Positions 1-11,577 of a stretch of 64,000 nucleotides of DNA are shown in pieces. The first letter of the stretch is position 1; each line of letters starts with the position of its first letter. The notes under the pieces are model-generated. The model searched no databases, was not told where the DNA came from, and saw only the letters and a program-made list of their open reading frames with translations. The translations under genes and the position numbers were made by a program. Source of the stretch: Icerya purchasi (lineage: Eukaryota; Arthropoda; Insecta; Hemiptera; Monophlebidae); the NCBI GenBank assembly GCA_039619475.1, contig CM077116.1, positions 370,664,294 to 370,728,293 on the forward strand, in the 5' to 3' direction.

Positions 1-699
1 GTGCCTCCTATAAATATTTTAATCCATTACGAGCACAATAACATTTGTAAATACGGGCTAAGTTATAAGTTTAGAAGTAGTTTTATTCATACACCTTTTT
101 ACTTATTTAAAAAAAAATCTGATTTTAGCTCACGTACATTAGTTCATATTTTCGCTAACGCGCATAAGCGATTTTATAAGTAAAAATAATTATAGGAATA
201 TTTCATTTTGCACCAGTATCACAAATATACTTGATTTGAAATGTAGAGTGAAATTATTTATGTAAGGATAGTAAGCTGGAACCAGGAATTTTCTTAAAAT
301 AGGTGCGGGAACGAGCAACAAGCTGAGCCAAAGCATCCTTCTTTTTACATTACCTTCGATGCCTCCGTAACCAAAAACCCACTGCAGATCCATGTGTGTG
401 TGTAGTAATGAACAGAAAAATTTTGAATGAGAATGCGGGTGGGGGGGGATAAAGTAAAGACGAACAGATAGGCTGAAGGGAACTCATGGGATGTAAATTA
501 TCAGATAATTCGAAAAGTTACGATTAGAGGAAATATAAATAATCGCACGTAGGATAGTCATTAGAGCGGAAATAAAAGGTTCAGGAAAGTTAAAGTCAGG
601 AAGAATAAAGCGATATACCACCAGGCCCCCTAGAACCAACAGTAAAGATGGGCACATGAAAGGAAAATAACCAAGTGTGTTAGTACCGTGAAATTTTTG
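1..699. other. No gene recognised
   Basis: AT-rich sequence at the window edge. It probably lies in an upstream intron of Piezo, since the next exon to the right starts mid-gene. I see no exon, repeat unit or RNA gene that I can support. A short G-run/GT-rich patch sits near 397-452. Confidence 0.4.
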
Positions 700-2650
700 T
701 CCTAATAACGGCCCAGGAGAAAAATTTGTAGAATTTAGAAAAGGAAAATATTTCGGAGGGAGGGATAAAAGTAGTTAAGGGAAAAATAAGAAAGATTATT
801 ACGGGAAATTACACGCGACGAAAATGCACCAAGACAACGAGAGATAAGATAAGGGCTAAAATAGGAATTTTATTAGAAACAACGCGCCGGTTTCTGGCGA
901 CAGAAATGCGAAAAAGGAAAAGTTTAGAAGAAATGAGAGATAGTCGAATCGGGAGGGGAGGCGTATTGGACTCAGTAAGTATCGCTGGAATCGGAGAGGA
1001 TTTGAGGGTACGGAGACAAAAAGACTCAAACAAAAAATGAGAATATATCACCTTCCTAATTGATTGTTGATAAGGATTTTAACAAGTTTTATTTTAGTGG
1101 CATGACGTTCAGAAAAGGATAGTCGACTATTAAAGAAAACAGCAAGAAAGCAAAAGTAATTAACACGAGGAAAAGGCATGCGATTTAAGGAAAGATTAAC
1201 TAAAGCGAAATTATAAAAGATCGAAGAGTGCATATCAGAGAATTTAGAAGAAGTAGAAAAATGAATAGAGGAGAAGTTCTGGCGTAATCAGAGAATAATT
1301 TCACTAGCAGTCAGATATGGTGAGAGGAGGAAAAAAGCAGAATATCATCGACAAAAAATAAAGAAAAACAGTTATAGAACAAGATGATATAGTGTAAACG
1401 TCGAAAACAGTGAGATTGAAAGAGTAGGGAAGACCATGAAAGGCATTTCTTGTAATATAGAGCAGTGAAGAGGGAATAGTTCGATTCATGGTACCAATTA
1501 ATTATCAGTGAAGTGAATGTGACTGGGAGGTTAATTGCTTTCGCTGCATCTTTCGAAGTTGGTAGAAGAACGTTGAGAAAAACTGAAGAGACATCGATAA
1601 AAGAAGAAACTACTTTATGATGCTTACGAATAAAAAATAATGTATGTATATGAAAAAAGAAAAAGCTAATACAATTGGACGACGAAAACTAAAAATACTA
1701 TAAGAAAGAATATTACTATGTTTCAGTCATCAAACAAGACGTTTGTTTAACGTGTGGCATCAAAGAGTTTTCTGAAACAAGATGAAAGGATGCAGGACGT
1801 AAGGAGCAATTTTTTTTTTAGTGTAACAGAAAAAAGAGGAGGAGTTCGCTCTGGACACGGGAAAGAATTGAAGAGATCAAGAAGAGACGCATGAGGTTTT
1901 TCAGACAAATTTTTAAAACCAAGATAAGTAATACCGTCAAGGCCCAGTGTAGGACTGGAAGAGAATTTAGGACAGATTTGAATTTTTCAATATTAAAAGC
2001 AGATATTAGGAGATAAGGTGAAGAATTCTCTTTATAAAAGGAAAAGAATAATGTTTATCAAAACTAGAAACGTAAACGAGTGCGGTAGACACGACAAATG
2101 GTGGTAGACTATCGAAGGGAATGTTGAGATTAAAAGGACGTTTAGAAGGATGAAAGTTTTAGACCATTTTCTAAATACGAGCAAATGAAATGGTCCCGGA
2201 GAAGGAAGAGCAGTAGCCCTTCCAAAAAGGATTAGTTTATTGAGTAAGGAAATTGTCGCTAGTAGGATTAGAGCGAAAGTTTTAAGAAATGGCGTTGCAT
2301 TTTGGCAAAAAGGATGATACTCTGCCCTTGGAGGACACGGGGTTGCGAGAAAAAGAGTACAAGAAAGAGCAAATGTATAATAATTGAGCGAAGAAAAAAA
2401 TCATAAAATGATATGAGATCAGATGGGAAGAATGATAATTAGAAAGCGAAGAATCAACGATAGAACAGAGCAGAACTGAGCCCAATTTGTTTAAGAAAGA
2501 TAACATTGAGGAGAATAGAGAAACCTGAAAAGAGTGGCAGAAGAAAAGCAAAAGGGAAGTTAATCGGAACTCTGATGGAATCTCCATAAGAGTCCTTAGG
2601 TCAGAGTTGGGGGAAGAAAAACTTAAGTCCAGGCAATTGAGGCTAGGTGG
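700..2650 (-). mobile_element. Degraded LINE (reverse transcriptase relic)
   Basis: Read on the minus strand, short stretches of a non-LTR reverse transcriptase survive in the correct order. A GLDGIT-type segment (finger region, normally 'PGPDGI') lies at about 1921-1948. An FFVDDILLFS segment, the catalytic 'F/Y-x-D-D' palm motif, follows at about 1328-1358. Stops and frameshifts occur every few dozen codons, so this is an old dead copy. The clade (R1/Jockey-like) is inferred. The ends are approximate because no poly(A) tail or target duplication is clear. Confidence 0.55.
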
Positions 2651-2759
2651 ACTTTTAAGCTTAAGAAAGGAGTCATTAAGGGGAGTTTAAGATAATGGAA
2701 TACTTCGCGAAAGGAAGAATGTGCATTCTAATCGCCACCGATGATACAAGGTTGCGAGG

Positions 2760-3178
2760 AGAAATGAAAAAAAAAAAAGAAAGAAGGAAACGGCAAAGGC
2801 CATAATCAAGAGGGATATAATAAACGATTCCCTCCTTTCCTTTTCTCGTTTTTCTTTTTCTCTTTCACCTTCTCCCTTTTGCCCTCTCCACTCTACTGAT
2901 CCTCCCTTTATATGCGACCCCAACCATATCCTTTTTGAATGCCCTGCTCTTTTTCCTGAGTGCTCTCATCTATAAGCCGAACTTTTGGCGTTGGATCTTC
3001 CTACCCCTTTCAATGCTTCCTTTATCCTTTCCTTCCCATCTCCAGCCGTTATTCTCCTCCTTCTTTCCTTTATACTTTCTATCTCCGATCGCCTCAGAAT
3101 CTGAATAGGTGATCTAAGTTCATGTAGTTGGATCAGTGTTAACACCGAGCCCATTTAAAAAAAAATAAATAAAATAAA
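2760..3178 (+). mobile_element. LINE 3' end with poly(A) tail
   Basis: Plus-strand translation at 2912-2959 gives the C-terminal zinc-knuckle-like motif of insect RNase H-bearing LINEs (CDPNHILFECPALF). About 200 bp of 3' sequence follow, ending in an A-rich tail at 3157-3178. The same short 3' motif before the tail (a CCCA-type sequence followed by A-run) recurs in several other pieces in this window (13.9 kb, 21.6 kb, and inverted near 7.8 and 23.3 kb), so they belong to one family. Confidence 0.65.
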
Positions 3179-4238
3179 CGGGCGAGATTAGGAAGAATAG
3201 AAATGCGTAAAATATTACGTTGATTAGCACTAGCGGAAAAGTTGGAAGAAACAATGTGTGAGGAAAAAGAGAATGCCGTTGTTCCTATTCCGAATAGCAG
3301 CTCCGTCGTAAACCGCATTGATCTCGCCTTACCTGGTTGAAGCATCTAAATTTGAGAGATTTGTTTCTGCTCTGAACCAAGTTTCAGAGGTGAGAGTGAC
3401 ACTAATTTTAATGGATATCCGGAAGAACCTGCATAATGATTTTTTTCGGCTTTGAGGCTACGATAGTTCCACATTGTAAAATATTTCAAAAGCAGTTAAC
3501 TTCGTTAAACACGGGAAAAGTTTTAAAAAAACAAGGGCAATAAGAATATGGGCGGAAAGGGAGAAGGGTAGAAGGGAAAAAATTAGTAACAGATTAAAAG
3601 GAAATAACACTACGGTAAGCAGAATTAATAAGTGTAGGAATAAGGCGAACGGGCTAGAAGCTGAAAGAAAGTAAGTTAGAGCTAAGTTAGCGAATGGCAG
3701 TAAAAGACACTATGCAGTGAGAGCATCCGAAGAGAAAAGTTGCGAAGAAATAAAAATCATTCATATCTAGTTATCGGCATATCTGCTGCGGACATAACAA
3801 GAAACTGTAATAAAAGATAACGGTGGGGACAAATGATTAAAAGCGCTGTCTAAATCTTCAAATTAAAAATCGGGCATAGTGCACAACAGCAGACCAGCCC
3901 ATTCATGGGTCTCAGTCCAAAAATGTTGCACGGCAGCCTGTACATCGGCGAACAGGTTGAATAAAAAATGAGAATATAACCGTACCTGAAGGAAGAGTAT
4001 TTTGAATTATTTCAACGCGGAATATACAGTAACCAAGGAAAAAGCGAAGAGGTAACAATAAAGATAAAATCCGTACACACTTAGACACGTCAAACAAATA
4101 ATAGACAAGTAAAGAAAAAAAAAGGGGGATATAGAGAAGAAAGAAGAAGGTAGCAGGGAAAAAAGAAGACGGGGCTCAGAGCATTCTATTTTGCGATTAT
4201 CTTCTTGTTGGTGCTGTATCTGCATTAGATGTTAGCGA
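3179..4238. other. No gene recognised
   Basis: A-rich intron-like DNA. Possible degraded LINE sequence on the minus strand, but no diagnostic motif survives that I can name. Confidence 0.4.
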
Positions 4239-4739
4239 CTATTCTTCTGGCGTTTTCTCTGTCGGCCATGCTGTGTAGCAATTCCGGTATCCGAATTCCC
4301 GTCCATTCTCTCGCATCCTCCATCCAGGTTCTTCTTCTTCTTCCTCGAGCTTTTTTCCTTCTATTTTTCCTTCTATTTTTCCTTCTATTTTTCCTTCTAT
4401 TTTTCCTTCTATTTTTCCTTCTATTTTTCCTTCTATTTTTCCTTCTATTTTTCCTTCTATTTTTCCTTCAATGGCCAATTTTAAAATTTCATATTTTTGG
4501 TTTCTCACAATGTGTCCTAGATATGCAATCTTTCTTCTTTTTACTGTCTTAACTAATTCCATCGCTTTATTCAATCTGTTTAGTATTTCCTGATTTCTAA
4601 TTTTATCTATCCATGATATCTTCAACATTCTCCGATACAACCACATTTCAAACGCTGCTAGTTTTTTCTCTATGGATTTATTTACAGTCCACGCTTCCAT
4701 TCCGTACAGTAATATTGACCAGATATAGCATTTTATCAT
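4239..4739 (-). pseudogene. RTE-type LINE reverse transcriptase, C-terminal fragment
   Basis: A 166-codon open stretch matching the C-terminal thumb/tail of RTE-clade LINE polyproteins. It begins with the SILLYGMEAW segment, continues through FEMWLYRRMLKISW, and reaches the YLGHIVRNQKYEIL block. The catalytic palm lies upstream in the full element and is absent here. After the YLGHI block the normal 'EGKI-GKR' segment is expanded into about nine EGKI repeats by a 12-bp minisatellite (4357-4469). The normal ending 'IANLRNGDGG' is missing. Confidence 0.8.
4357..4469. repeat. 12-bp minisatellite inside a LINE ORF
   Basis: About 9.4 head-to-tail copies of CCTTCTATTTTT. On the minus strand each unit encodes the tetrapeptide E-G-K-I without breaking the reading frame. 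The ancestral element has one such tetrapeptide at this position, so the array grew after insertion. Confidence 0.95.
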
Positions 4740-6369
4740 TCTCCATTTAACATCCCAGTTCAGTGATAATCGTAATTAACTACTAAAAATGAATATCGTC
4801 AGAGTCGTCAGAAGACGCAAGTTAGAAATTCCGTAACGGTCGTCGAAATAGTTTTAACGGCGGGAGATCAAAAATGAGAACTAAAAAAATGGCACCCAGA
4901 GATGATAGCGCGCAGCTGAAGATTAGAATCAAAAGGGTCATAACGTAGGCTGGTAACTTTATCATGACGGAAAATAAACGTTTAAGTAACGTCGCGTCAC
5001 ACGAATAAAACGCGTTATGCACCGTATTTAAGACGCAGACAACAGATTAAACCTCAATAACGATAAAATAGGAATGTATAAGATATTTACTAGAACCGGG
5101 CTCGATAATGAATTAATTAGAACACAAAAAATATAATAAAAAACGTAGCATTATAAAACGCGTACCTATATTATATTTGAGTTTTATTAATTTAGGACTG
5201 AACGACAATGGAGGCGGTACAAAAAAAGATTAACTTTATTTCCGAGTTTGTGTAAGTTATATGTAACTTCAATTATATGACGTAAAAAGTTTTTTAATAT
5301 TTAACGATGTTTTCTTGTTTCTTTATTTATTTATTTTGTTTTATTTTTTTAATTACATAATTATGTTTTTATTGCGGAAGCCCCGATGCTTTTTTATCTT
5401 ACGGTAAACTTGAATTTAATGCGCACTGTAAAAAACCTTAAAGTAATTTTAATACCCCCAACCCACTGTATCGCTTTGTAAACGATCGAATATATTTTGC
5501 GTATGCCCATATTTAACGAGAAATTGCCATAAAAAAATCCGAATATTCTTTTATTTATTTACTTTTATTTTTGTCAGCTAAAACTGATGAAACTTTAAAA
5601 CCTTAGTATAAATTATTTAGCCGAAGAAGCTGGGTGAAACATCATATAATAGTTTTGTAGGTTATTTGACATTTTATATTTTTTTGAACACCAGGTATAT
5701 TTGTAATTCGAATGTCTCCGCCACTTCGGAATTAGGGAAGTCTAGAATCGATGGATACGTCATATATTTCTTTATATATATATATATATGATGCATAATC
5801 TGAAGCTTCCCAATAACGCTTCGAAGAATTGTAGACGTTAGATATTGACATATTCCCCATTGATTTGATGTAATACGCGGCGGAACATTTAATTAATGCA
5901 CCGAATTCGAAGTTGCCACTACCTGTTGCATTTGGTTTTTAATTTAAGCAACGCTTCCGGTTAAGACGAGAGTTTAAGTCTTTTTGCCTTTGATAAAAAT
6001 GTCGTTCATCTAAAATGATATATGTTTTTCGAATTTCACTTTATGTTACTATTCCTGCAATTAGAAAGCATTAAAATGCAAGTTCCGATTTAACATTATG
6101 AAATATGAAAGAACGAAAAGTCTGCGAAACACGGAATTTTAAAATGTAGACATGCGGTAAAAAAATAAAATAAAATCAGGCTCAAAAGGTCGGTCCAATA
6201 AAATTTTCCTATATGCGGCGCTATTTCATTTGTTTCCGCTAAATGATATTTATTTATTTACTGCGCAGTACTTTATTTAAATAAATAGACGAAAAAAAAA
6301 AAAAAAAAAAAAACTGGAAAAAAAAAAAGGAAGAAGAACAGGAAAGAAGGAAAGAAAATGAAAAATGAA
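4740..6369. other. No gene recognised; simple repeats
   Basis: AT-rich intronic DNA with a short (TA)n at about 5776-5790 and an A-run at about 6291-6312 followed by purine-rich sequence. No exon with plausible splice sites was found. Confidence 0.4.
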
Positions 6370-7110
6370 TTTCGTTCTTCTTCTTCATCCGCCGTCTCCG
6401 TTACGAAGGTTGGCGATCAACACGGCAATGTCTTTTCTAGACATTGCAGATCTGAACATTTCAATGGGCGAACAGCGGAACCAACGATGAAAATCATTTG
6501 TCCACGAATTTTGGGGGCGCCCTTTTGATCTTTTGCCCAAAAGCTTTCCTTCCATAATGAGACGTAAAATCTCATATTTTTGACCTCTCATGATGTGGCC
6601 TAGATAACGTAGTTTACTTTCCTTAATCAAATGTAATAATTCCGGGCGTTTATTGATTCTTTTGAGGACTTCTTTATTAGTAACTTTTAAGATCCACGGA
6701 ATTTTCACCATACGCCTATACGAATATAATTCAAAGGCCTGTATACTTCTTTCTGATAAAGCATCTAACGTCCAGCTCTCGTTGCCATACAGTAAGACCG
6801 AGAAAACGTAGCAGCGCAGAATTCTAATTCGTAATCCAAGATTTAATTCCCTTCTGCTGAGCATTTTTATGAGCACTGCTCTCGATTACTCGCGATCGGA
6901 TTTCTTTCTTACAGCTACAGCTGTCGTCGAAAAAGGTACCTCCAGGTGTATCTAATTGATTTGACCTGTTCTAGTTTTGTCTCATCTGCTTTTATCATTC
7001 ATTATACAGGCTTCTTAGAGAACACTATTACTTTTGTTTTAGAGCTGTTGATGATGAGCCCATAAGCTTTGCTATAGTCTATCAGTTTGTTCATTATATA
7101 TACCTCTAAT
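6370..7110 (-). pseudogene. RTE-type LINE, 3' fragment
   Basis: A 163-codon open stretch (6385-6876) covers the C-terminal region of an RTE-clade reverse transcriptase: RILRCYVFSVLLYGNESW, then YRRMVKIPW, YLGHIMRGQKYEIL, EGKLLGKRSKGRPQNSW, and the typical tail IANLRNGDGG close to the stop. Upstream on the minus strand (about 6880-7110) the coding sequence continues but is broken. The 3' end on the plus strand reads as GAA/TTC repeats near 6375-6388, a typical RTE tail. Related copies lie at 4239-4739, 25600-25859 and 31369-34330. Confidence 0.85.
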
Positions 7111-7576
7111 TACCGTTGTATATAATATTTGAATAGAATTCGGTTCTGGTAAGATATTCAATTTAGTTTACGAGTCGAGTATGTCAGTACGACGGTAGGG
7201 ATATGTAAAAATAAGTATTAAAATAACTTTACCGCAAACAAGCAGATTATTTATTTACGCTATTAACATTCACGTAAATACTGTCGATCATTTACTTCTG
7301 CGCACTGATGATAATGTTAAGATCCTACACTGTTTTTTTTTTTTTTTTTTTAAATACAGCTTTTCCTCCTAAATAGCGAAACAAAATATATACCTATTAT
7401 TTAAAAAAAAAAAAAAAAAAAAAACATCCAGCAAATAGACCCGAATAAAAATATTATTTTCAACTATTAGCGCAACGCAGCGAAATCGTAGGTATATTTT
7501 CGTAAATGTTAATTATATCTCGAAAATAATAAATCGAATTAAATTATCGATTATTTAAAATATGGTTTTATTTCAG
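7111..7576. other. Piezo intron segment with homopolymer runs
   Basis: AT-rich DNA preceding a Piezo exon. It holds a T-run at about 7330-7350 and an A-run at about 7402-7424. Nothing else recognised. Confidence 0.5.
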
Positions 7577-7671
7577 ATGACAGTTACTTTTTCATAAAAC
7601 TTAATACGATCCTGCAGTTTTACCTTCCGCACCTCATTGCCGTTTTTACGTTTATTGTTGGTTGCGAACAG
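7577..7671 (+). CDS. Piezo: Piezo exon (first recognised in window)
   Basis: 95-nt exon bounded by TTTCAG| and CAG|GTAAGT. It enters in phase (completing a codon with 2 nt) and leaves on a codon boundary. It encodes a hydrophobic helix, including FYLPHLIAVFTFIVG and ending CEQ. This corresponds in Piezo channels to the helix with the pattern 'ELHL.KLVAL....AL.E'. On its own the exon would be weak evidence. Its phase and sequence continue exactly into the next exon. Piezo forms a trimeric mechanically gated cation channel in the plasma membrane, and each subunit has dozens of transmembrane helices. Confidence 0.8.
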
Positions 7672-7744
7672 GTAAGTTTTTCTCTTCTTTTTTTTTTTTT
7701 AAATTTTTTCAACGTTATTTAAATCGGAAAATTATCGATAATAC

Positions 7745-7746
7745 TC

Positions 7747-7782
<36 letters not shown>

Positions 7783-7822
7783 TTCCCATTTTTAAGAGTT
7801 TTTTTTTTTTTTTTTTTTATGG
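7745..7822. repeat. (AAT)n and poly(T)
   Basis: About 13 AAT triplets followed after 20 bp by a run of about 20 T (7800-7820). The T-run is the plus-strand image of the poly(A) tail of the minus-strand LINE that follows. Confidence 0.85.
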
Positions 7823-8935
7823 GTACGCTAACGAAGAGCAGCAGTCTAATCAACCAAGGAACCTAAGTAATAGCTCAAAAGGAGAATAACATATTAGATT
7901 TTAATCTGATGCGAGATTGAATGAATGAAAGAAGCTAGAATAGGAACCATTGACAAGGAAGGAAATGAGAGAACATAAGATTCATTGTATGGAGTAGGAA
8001 GACGAAAAAGCTGAGAATAGAAAAGAGAACGTTCTGAAGAAAGTGAGGAACATTCAAAGATGACATGATATTGACATCGCGCAGAAAAAAGGAATCTTCT
8101 GAGTGAAGAGGGCACCGAGGAGAAGAGACGAGGGAAAAACGAAAAAGTGACGAAGGGAGAAAGTTATGACCATATATGGCCGTGATCAGGGGACTACAAA
8201 GAGAAGGAAACATATCAAACCATCTGGTCAAAGAAGTTAAGGGCTGAACGGAAAGATAAAAAGAATTCGGATTTGAGAAAAGAAAAAAATAAATATCCTT
8301 CCATAATGTAATATGGAACTCTGTCTGGATATATGATTAATATTGTGAGTGGGAAATTTATGAAGAGGAAGTCCGTTGGAAGCTCCTGAGCAAGCCAAAG
8401 AATCAGCCACCTCATTACCTTCAATTCCAGCGTGGCTAGGAATCCACAATAAATCAATTTGGATCGAACAGAACAGGAATGATTCGTGAATTAGATTGCG
8501 AATAAGGAGAATGAAAGGTTCGAAAGAGGGCAACGGTGAAGGGAGAAGAAACCGCCTGCAAGGCACTTTCAGAGTCAGCTATTAAAAGAAATTTATCCGA
8601 GAGGATAGAAGAGGAAGAGATAAAAAATTACATGAAGTATGGCAGCAGATTCAGCAGTAAATATAGAGCAGCAGGAAGGAAGTTTAAAGGATTCAGAGTA
8701 GTTATGAGAAGGAAAAACAAAGGCGGCACCAACCCCATCAGCCCTCTTAGACCCATTAATAAAAATAACGGAATGATTGGGATATAAAGAACTTAAAACC
8801 ATGTGAAATTCAGATCTAACTATAGAGTGAGGAAGGAATTTAGCAGAACTTGACAAATGAAATACGCGAAGAGGATGTAAGAGACTGAAATAATTTAAGA
8901 GTTTCAGTATGGAGTTGGTTTTTTAATCTTTCTTA
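7804..8935 (-). mobile_element. LINE fragment: RNase H domain and 3' end
   Basis: Minus-strand reading gives an RNase H domain. VIFINGSK with GVGAAFVFP and SIFTAESAAI lie near 8600-8780, followed by the LLWIPSHAGIEGNEVADSLA motif near 8390-8460. After that comes the C-terminal Cys/His region (HVIFECSSLSSERSLF, about 8030-8070) and a poly(A) tail seen as T-run on the plus strand. Frameshifts separate the pieces. The first catalytic Asp of the RNase H (usually 'DGS') reads N-G-S, so the domain is also damaged at a key residue. It lies in the Piezo intron 7672-10160, antisense to Piezo. Confidence 0.75.
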
Positions 8936-10160
8936 TCTTACATTTTTTCACATTGTGGAATTTTTTTCAAATGCTTTTTTTCCTTTTTTTGGGCTTGTCA
9001 ACAGTGGACGATTATCCGACAACAAAAGTAAGATTCATCCAAGGGGAAAAGAGACCTAGGCACACAGAATTGCAAACAAGACGAATACATAGCAACCAAC
9101 AGAAATATGTCAAGGTGAAATACAAAGCGGAAAACCGCATCCGGAGTGAACTTGAGGAAAACTAATGGATAAAACAAAATGAAAAAATTCCGAAGAGGAA
9201 AGAAGAAAAAAACAAATGTATGTATTTCGCAGCCCCATAGAGATCGCTCACACAGGTTACCACCACTAGAACTCTAGGCGGATAAACAAGATTAATAGTA
9301 GACTAGTACTGAATCTAAGTATCGTAATGCGTAGTATACAGTTGCACAAAAGCTTCCTGAGCTTATTTTACCGATAAAAGGAAAGCATAAAGCATATAAA
9401 AACTGCGAAAGAGACTTATTTTCATCGGTACCCTAAAGTCGTTACCAGTTAGTGCCCGCCCTCCATCCCCACTCAAATGAGTAAACTAGAAAAGTTTTTA
9501 TACATGCTCGAATGATAAAAAATAATTCGCTTTGAATTATGATTGCATGACCTAGAATTTCCTCCTATGGTTGGAATAAATGGAATTTAGCATCAGTAAA
9601 AACGTATTACATGACGAGGTCCTAAAGTTACAAATTTAAATTAAAAACTATTGACTTTTTTTAAATTTCCTAACTGCTCAATATTATAACTACCTAATTT
9701 CTTTACCAAACGAATGCCAGACAGAATATTTCGGTGACACTTGAAACCATCTTATAAAGACAAAATACACGGAAAAACAGTTTTCTCTGAGTTATCATTA
9801 ATTTAAATTAATTAACCGGTTCTTTAATATTCCTTAATATATATATATATGTATATGTATATGTATGTGTATATGTATGTGTGTGTTTGGAAAGTGTTCG
9901 TCAGTGAGCTAAGCAAGCAGGAAATGAGTACTCATAAAAATCGCTACTATTCTCTGCATTGAGAACGTTTCCAAAACTAAATTTAAATGACTACTATAAA
10001 TCATCTCTTCTGCATATTCTTTATATCGTCGTGTCTCGATCATCAATTACAATTACATAAGTGACTTAACAACATTTTCAATTAAAACTTTTCAGAAGTT
10101 GTGTAACGATCGTTTTGTTTGAGCCTAGTACCAAAATGATTATTTTTATTTATGTTTCAG
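8936..10160. other. Piezo intron segment; TA/TG microsatellite
   Basis: Contains a degraded minus-strand LINE 3' remnant at about 8960-9180 (same T-rich plus 'GGGCTTGTCAAC' junction seen at 23.3 kb). A TATATG/TGTGTA microsatellite lies at about 9836-9888. The rest shows nothing recognisable. Confidence 0.5.
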
Positions 10161-10337
10161 GTTACTATTGTTCACGCGGTGTTTATAATGTTATCACTTT
10201 TAGCGGTTATGTTGCATAGAAACCTAGCGATTGTATTGGATTACACCATGTCTATCTGGACCGGATTTCTATTATGTACCAAAATTTTATATAAAACGCA
10301 CTTTTTTAACGATTCACACTGGAACGTTACCTGTCTG
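10161..10337 (+). CDS. Piezo: Piezo exon
   Basis: 177 nt (59 codons), bounded by TTTCAG|GTT and CTG|GTACTC, phase 0 at both ends. It encodes two hydrophobic helices around HRNLAIVLDYTMSIWTGFLL and CTKILYKTHFFNDSHWN. In Piezo proteins this is the stretch with a conserved short helix-turn ('S..WT.I....K..YQ') that precedes a luminal/extracellular loop. The NVT sequon near the exon end fits an N-glycosylated extracellular loop (inference). Translation continues in phase into 13451. Confidence 0.9.
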
Positions 10338-11521
10338 GTACTCATTTATTGTATTCGATCATTTATACCATGCAAAAATGTATAAAAATCAGTACGTTTC
10401 GTTACCGTATTTATTCCCCGAGGCAACATATTCGCATATCAAATCTAAATTATTTCGAGGTTTCGAAATTCGTTTATCCTCATCCGTCTCGACGAATGTG
10501 CATTACTCTTTACATTTAGCCGTCATCTAAAAATCTGAAATAATTTTAAATATTAAAAATTTAAAGCTTGTTTTTCAAAAAACGATAAAAACAAATAAAC
10601 TATTTAAGAAGTATCTCTCTCTCCCTGCGGATAGAGAAAATCAAAGAAAAGGTTAAATACCTCTTTTTTTCTACATCTTACCGCATCGTTATTGTTAAAT
10701 TATACCGTAATTTTTTTCCCTTCCTTAACACGAGTGTAATTAAGGTTTCCTGTAATACGCGATTCTACCCGAATATGAACTTAAACCAACGTCGGATAAT
10801 CTCTGTTTCTACAAATCTATGTACTCTGGTACTCTATATATGATCCTATTTAGCTTAAGTCAAGGCACTTGAATATCCCAGTTGATGTTGGTCTCGGGTG
10901 AATTAATTGACAATGATTCAAGAAGGTCATGTAATGTCTATAAGCGAGTATTATCCGAGGACACGGAGGATCACTGATGAAATAAGCTGTAAAGAAGCAT
11001 ACTGTCGGAGGGGAGAAACGTTCAAAGGCATAATTATACGACATGGAAGTACACAATTCTCAATCTGCGTAATTCCCTATGGGCCACTTCGAATGGCTAT
11101 CAATAACGGGCTCTGTGTCAATAGCTCTTAATCCTGTCGACTAAGGCCGTTTTCACTTTTCTGGAATTTAATTAGATTTTTTTTGGAATGATCGAATTTT
11201 AATCATTTCTTTCCTCGATGTTCACAGTAAGTATGGTAAAATTTTTCTGTTACCTTTTTTTTCATTATTTTCCGCAACTATATCGCTTACAAATTATGTA
11301 GAAATTTAGGTAGTCTGAATTTTTTGATTATTTTTCCTCAATTCGAACGTTAATTTCAGCAACTGTAAAAATAAATATTCACTAAACGTACACATTGGAA
11401 TGATCTAATGATAAATTGATAGAGTCGCTATCTTTCAAATGTAATACGGGAAAAAAAATCGAATTAATGTGTAAGATCATTATTCTAATGATTTAAAAAT
11501 TATAAAACTACTCGGAATTTT

Positions 11522-11577
11522 CAACTTTTAATTTTTAACTTTTAATTTTTAACTTTTAATTTTTAACTTTTAATTTT
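11522..11577. repeat. Short tandem repeat (AACTTTTAATTTTT)n
   Basis: Four head-to-tail copies of a 14-bp unit, AACTTTTAATTTTT. Confidence 0.9.

Noticed and set aside
4229..4552. Phe/Leu repeat frame on the plus strand
   Set aside because: Opposite strand of the 12-bp minisatellite in the RTE fragment.
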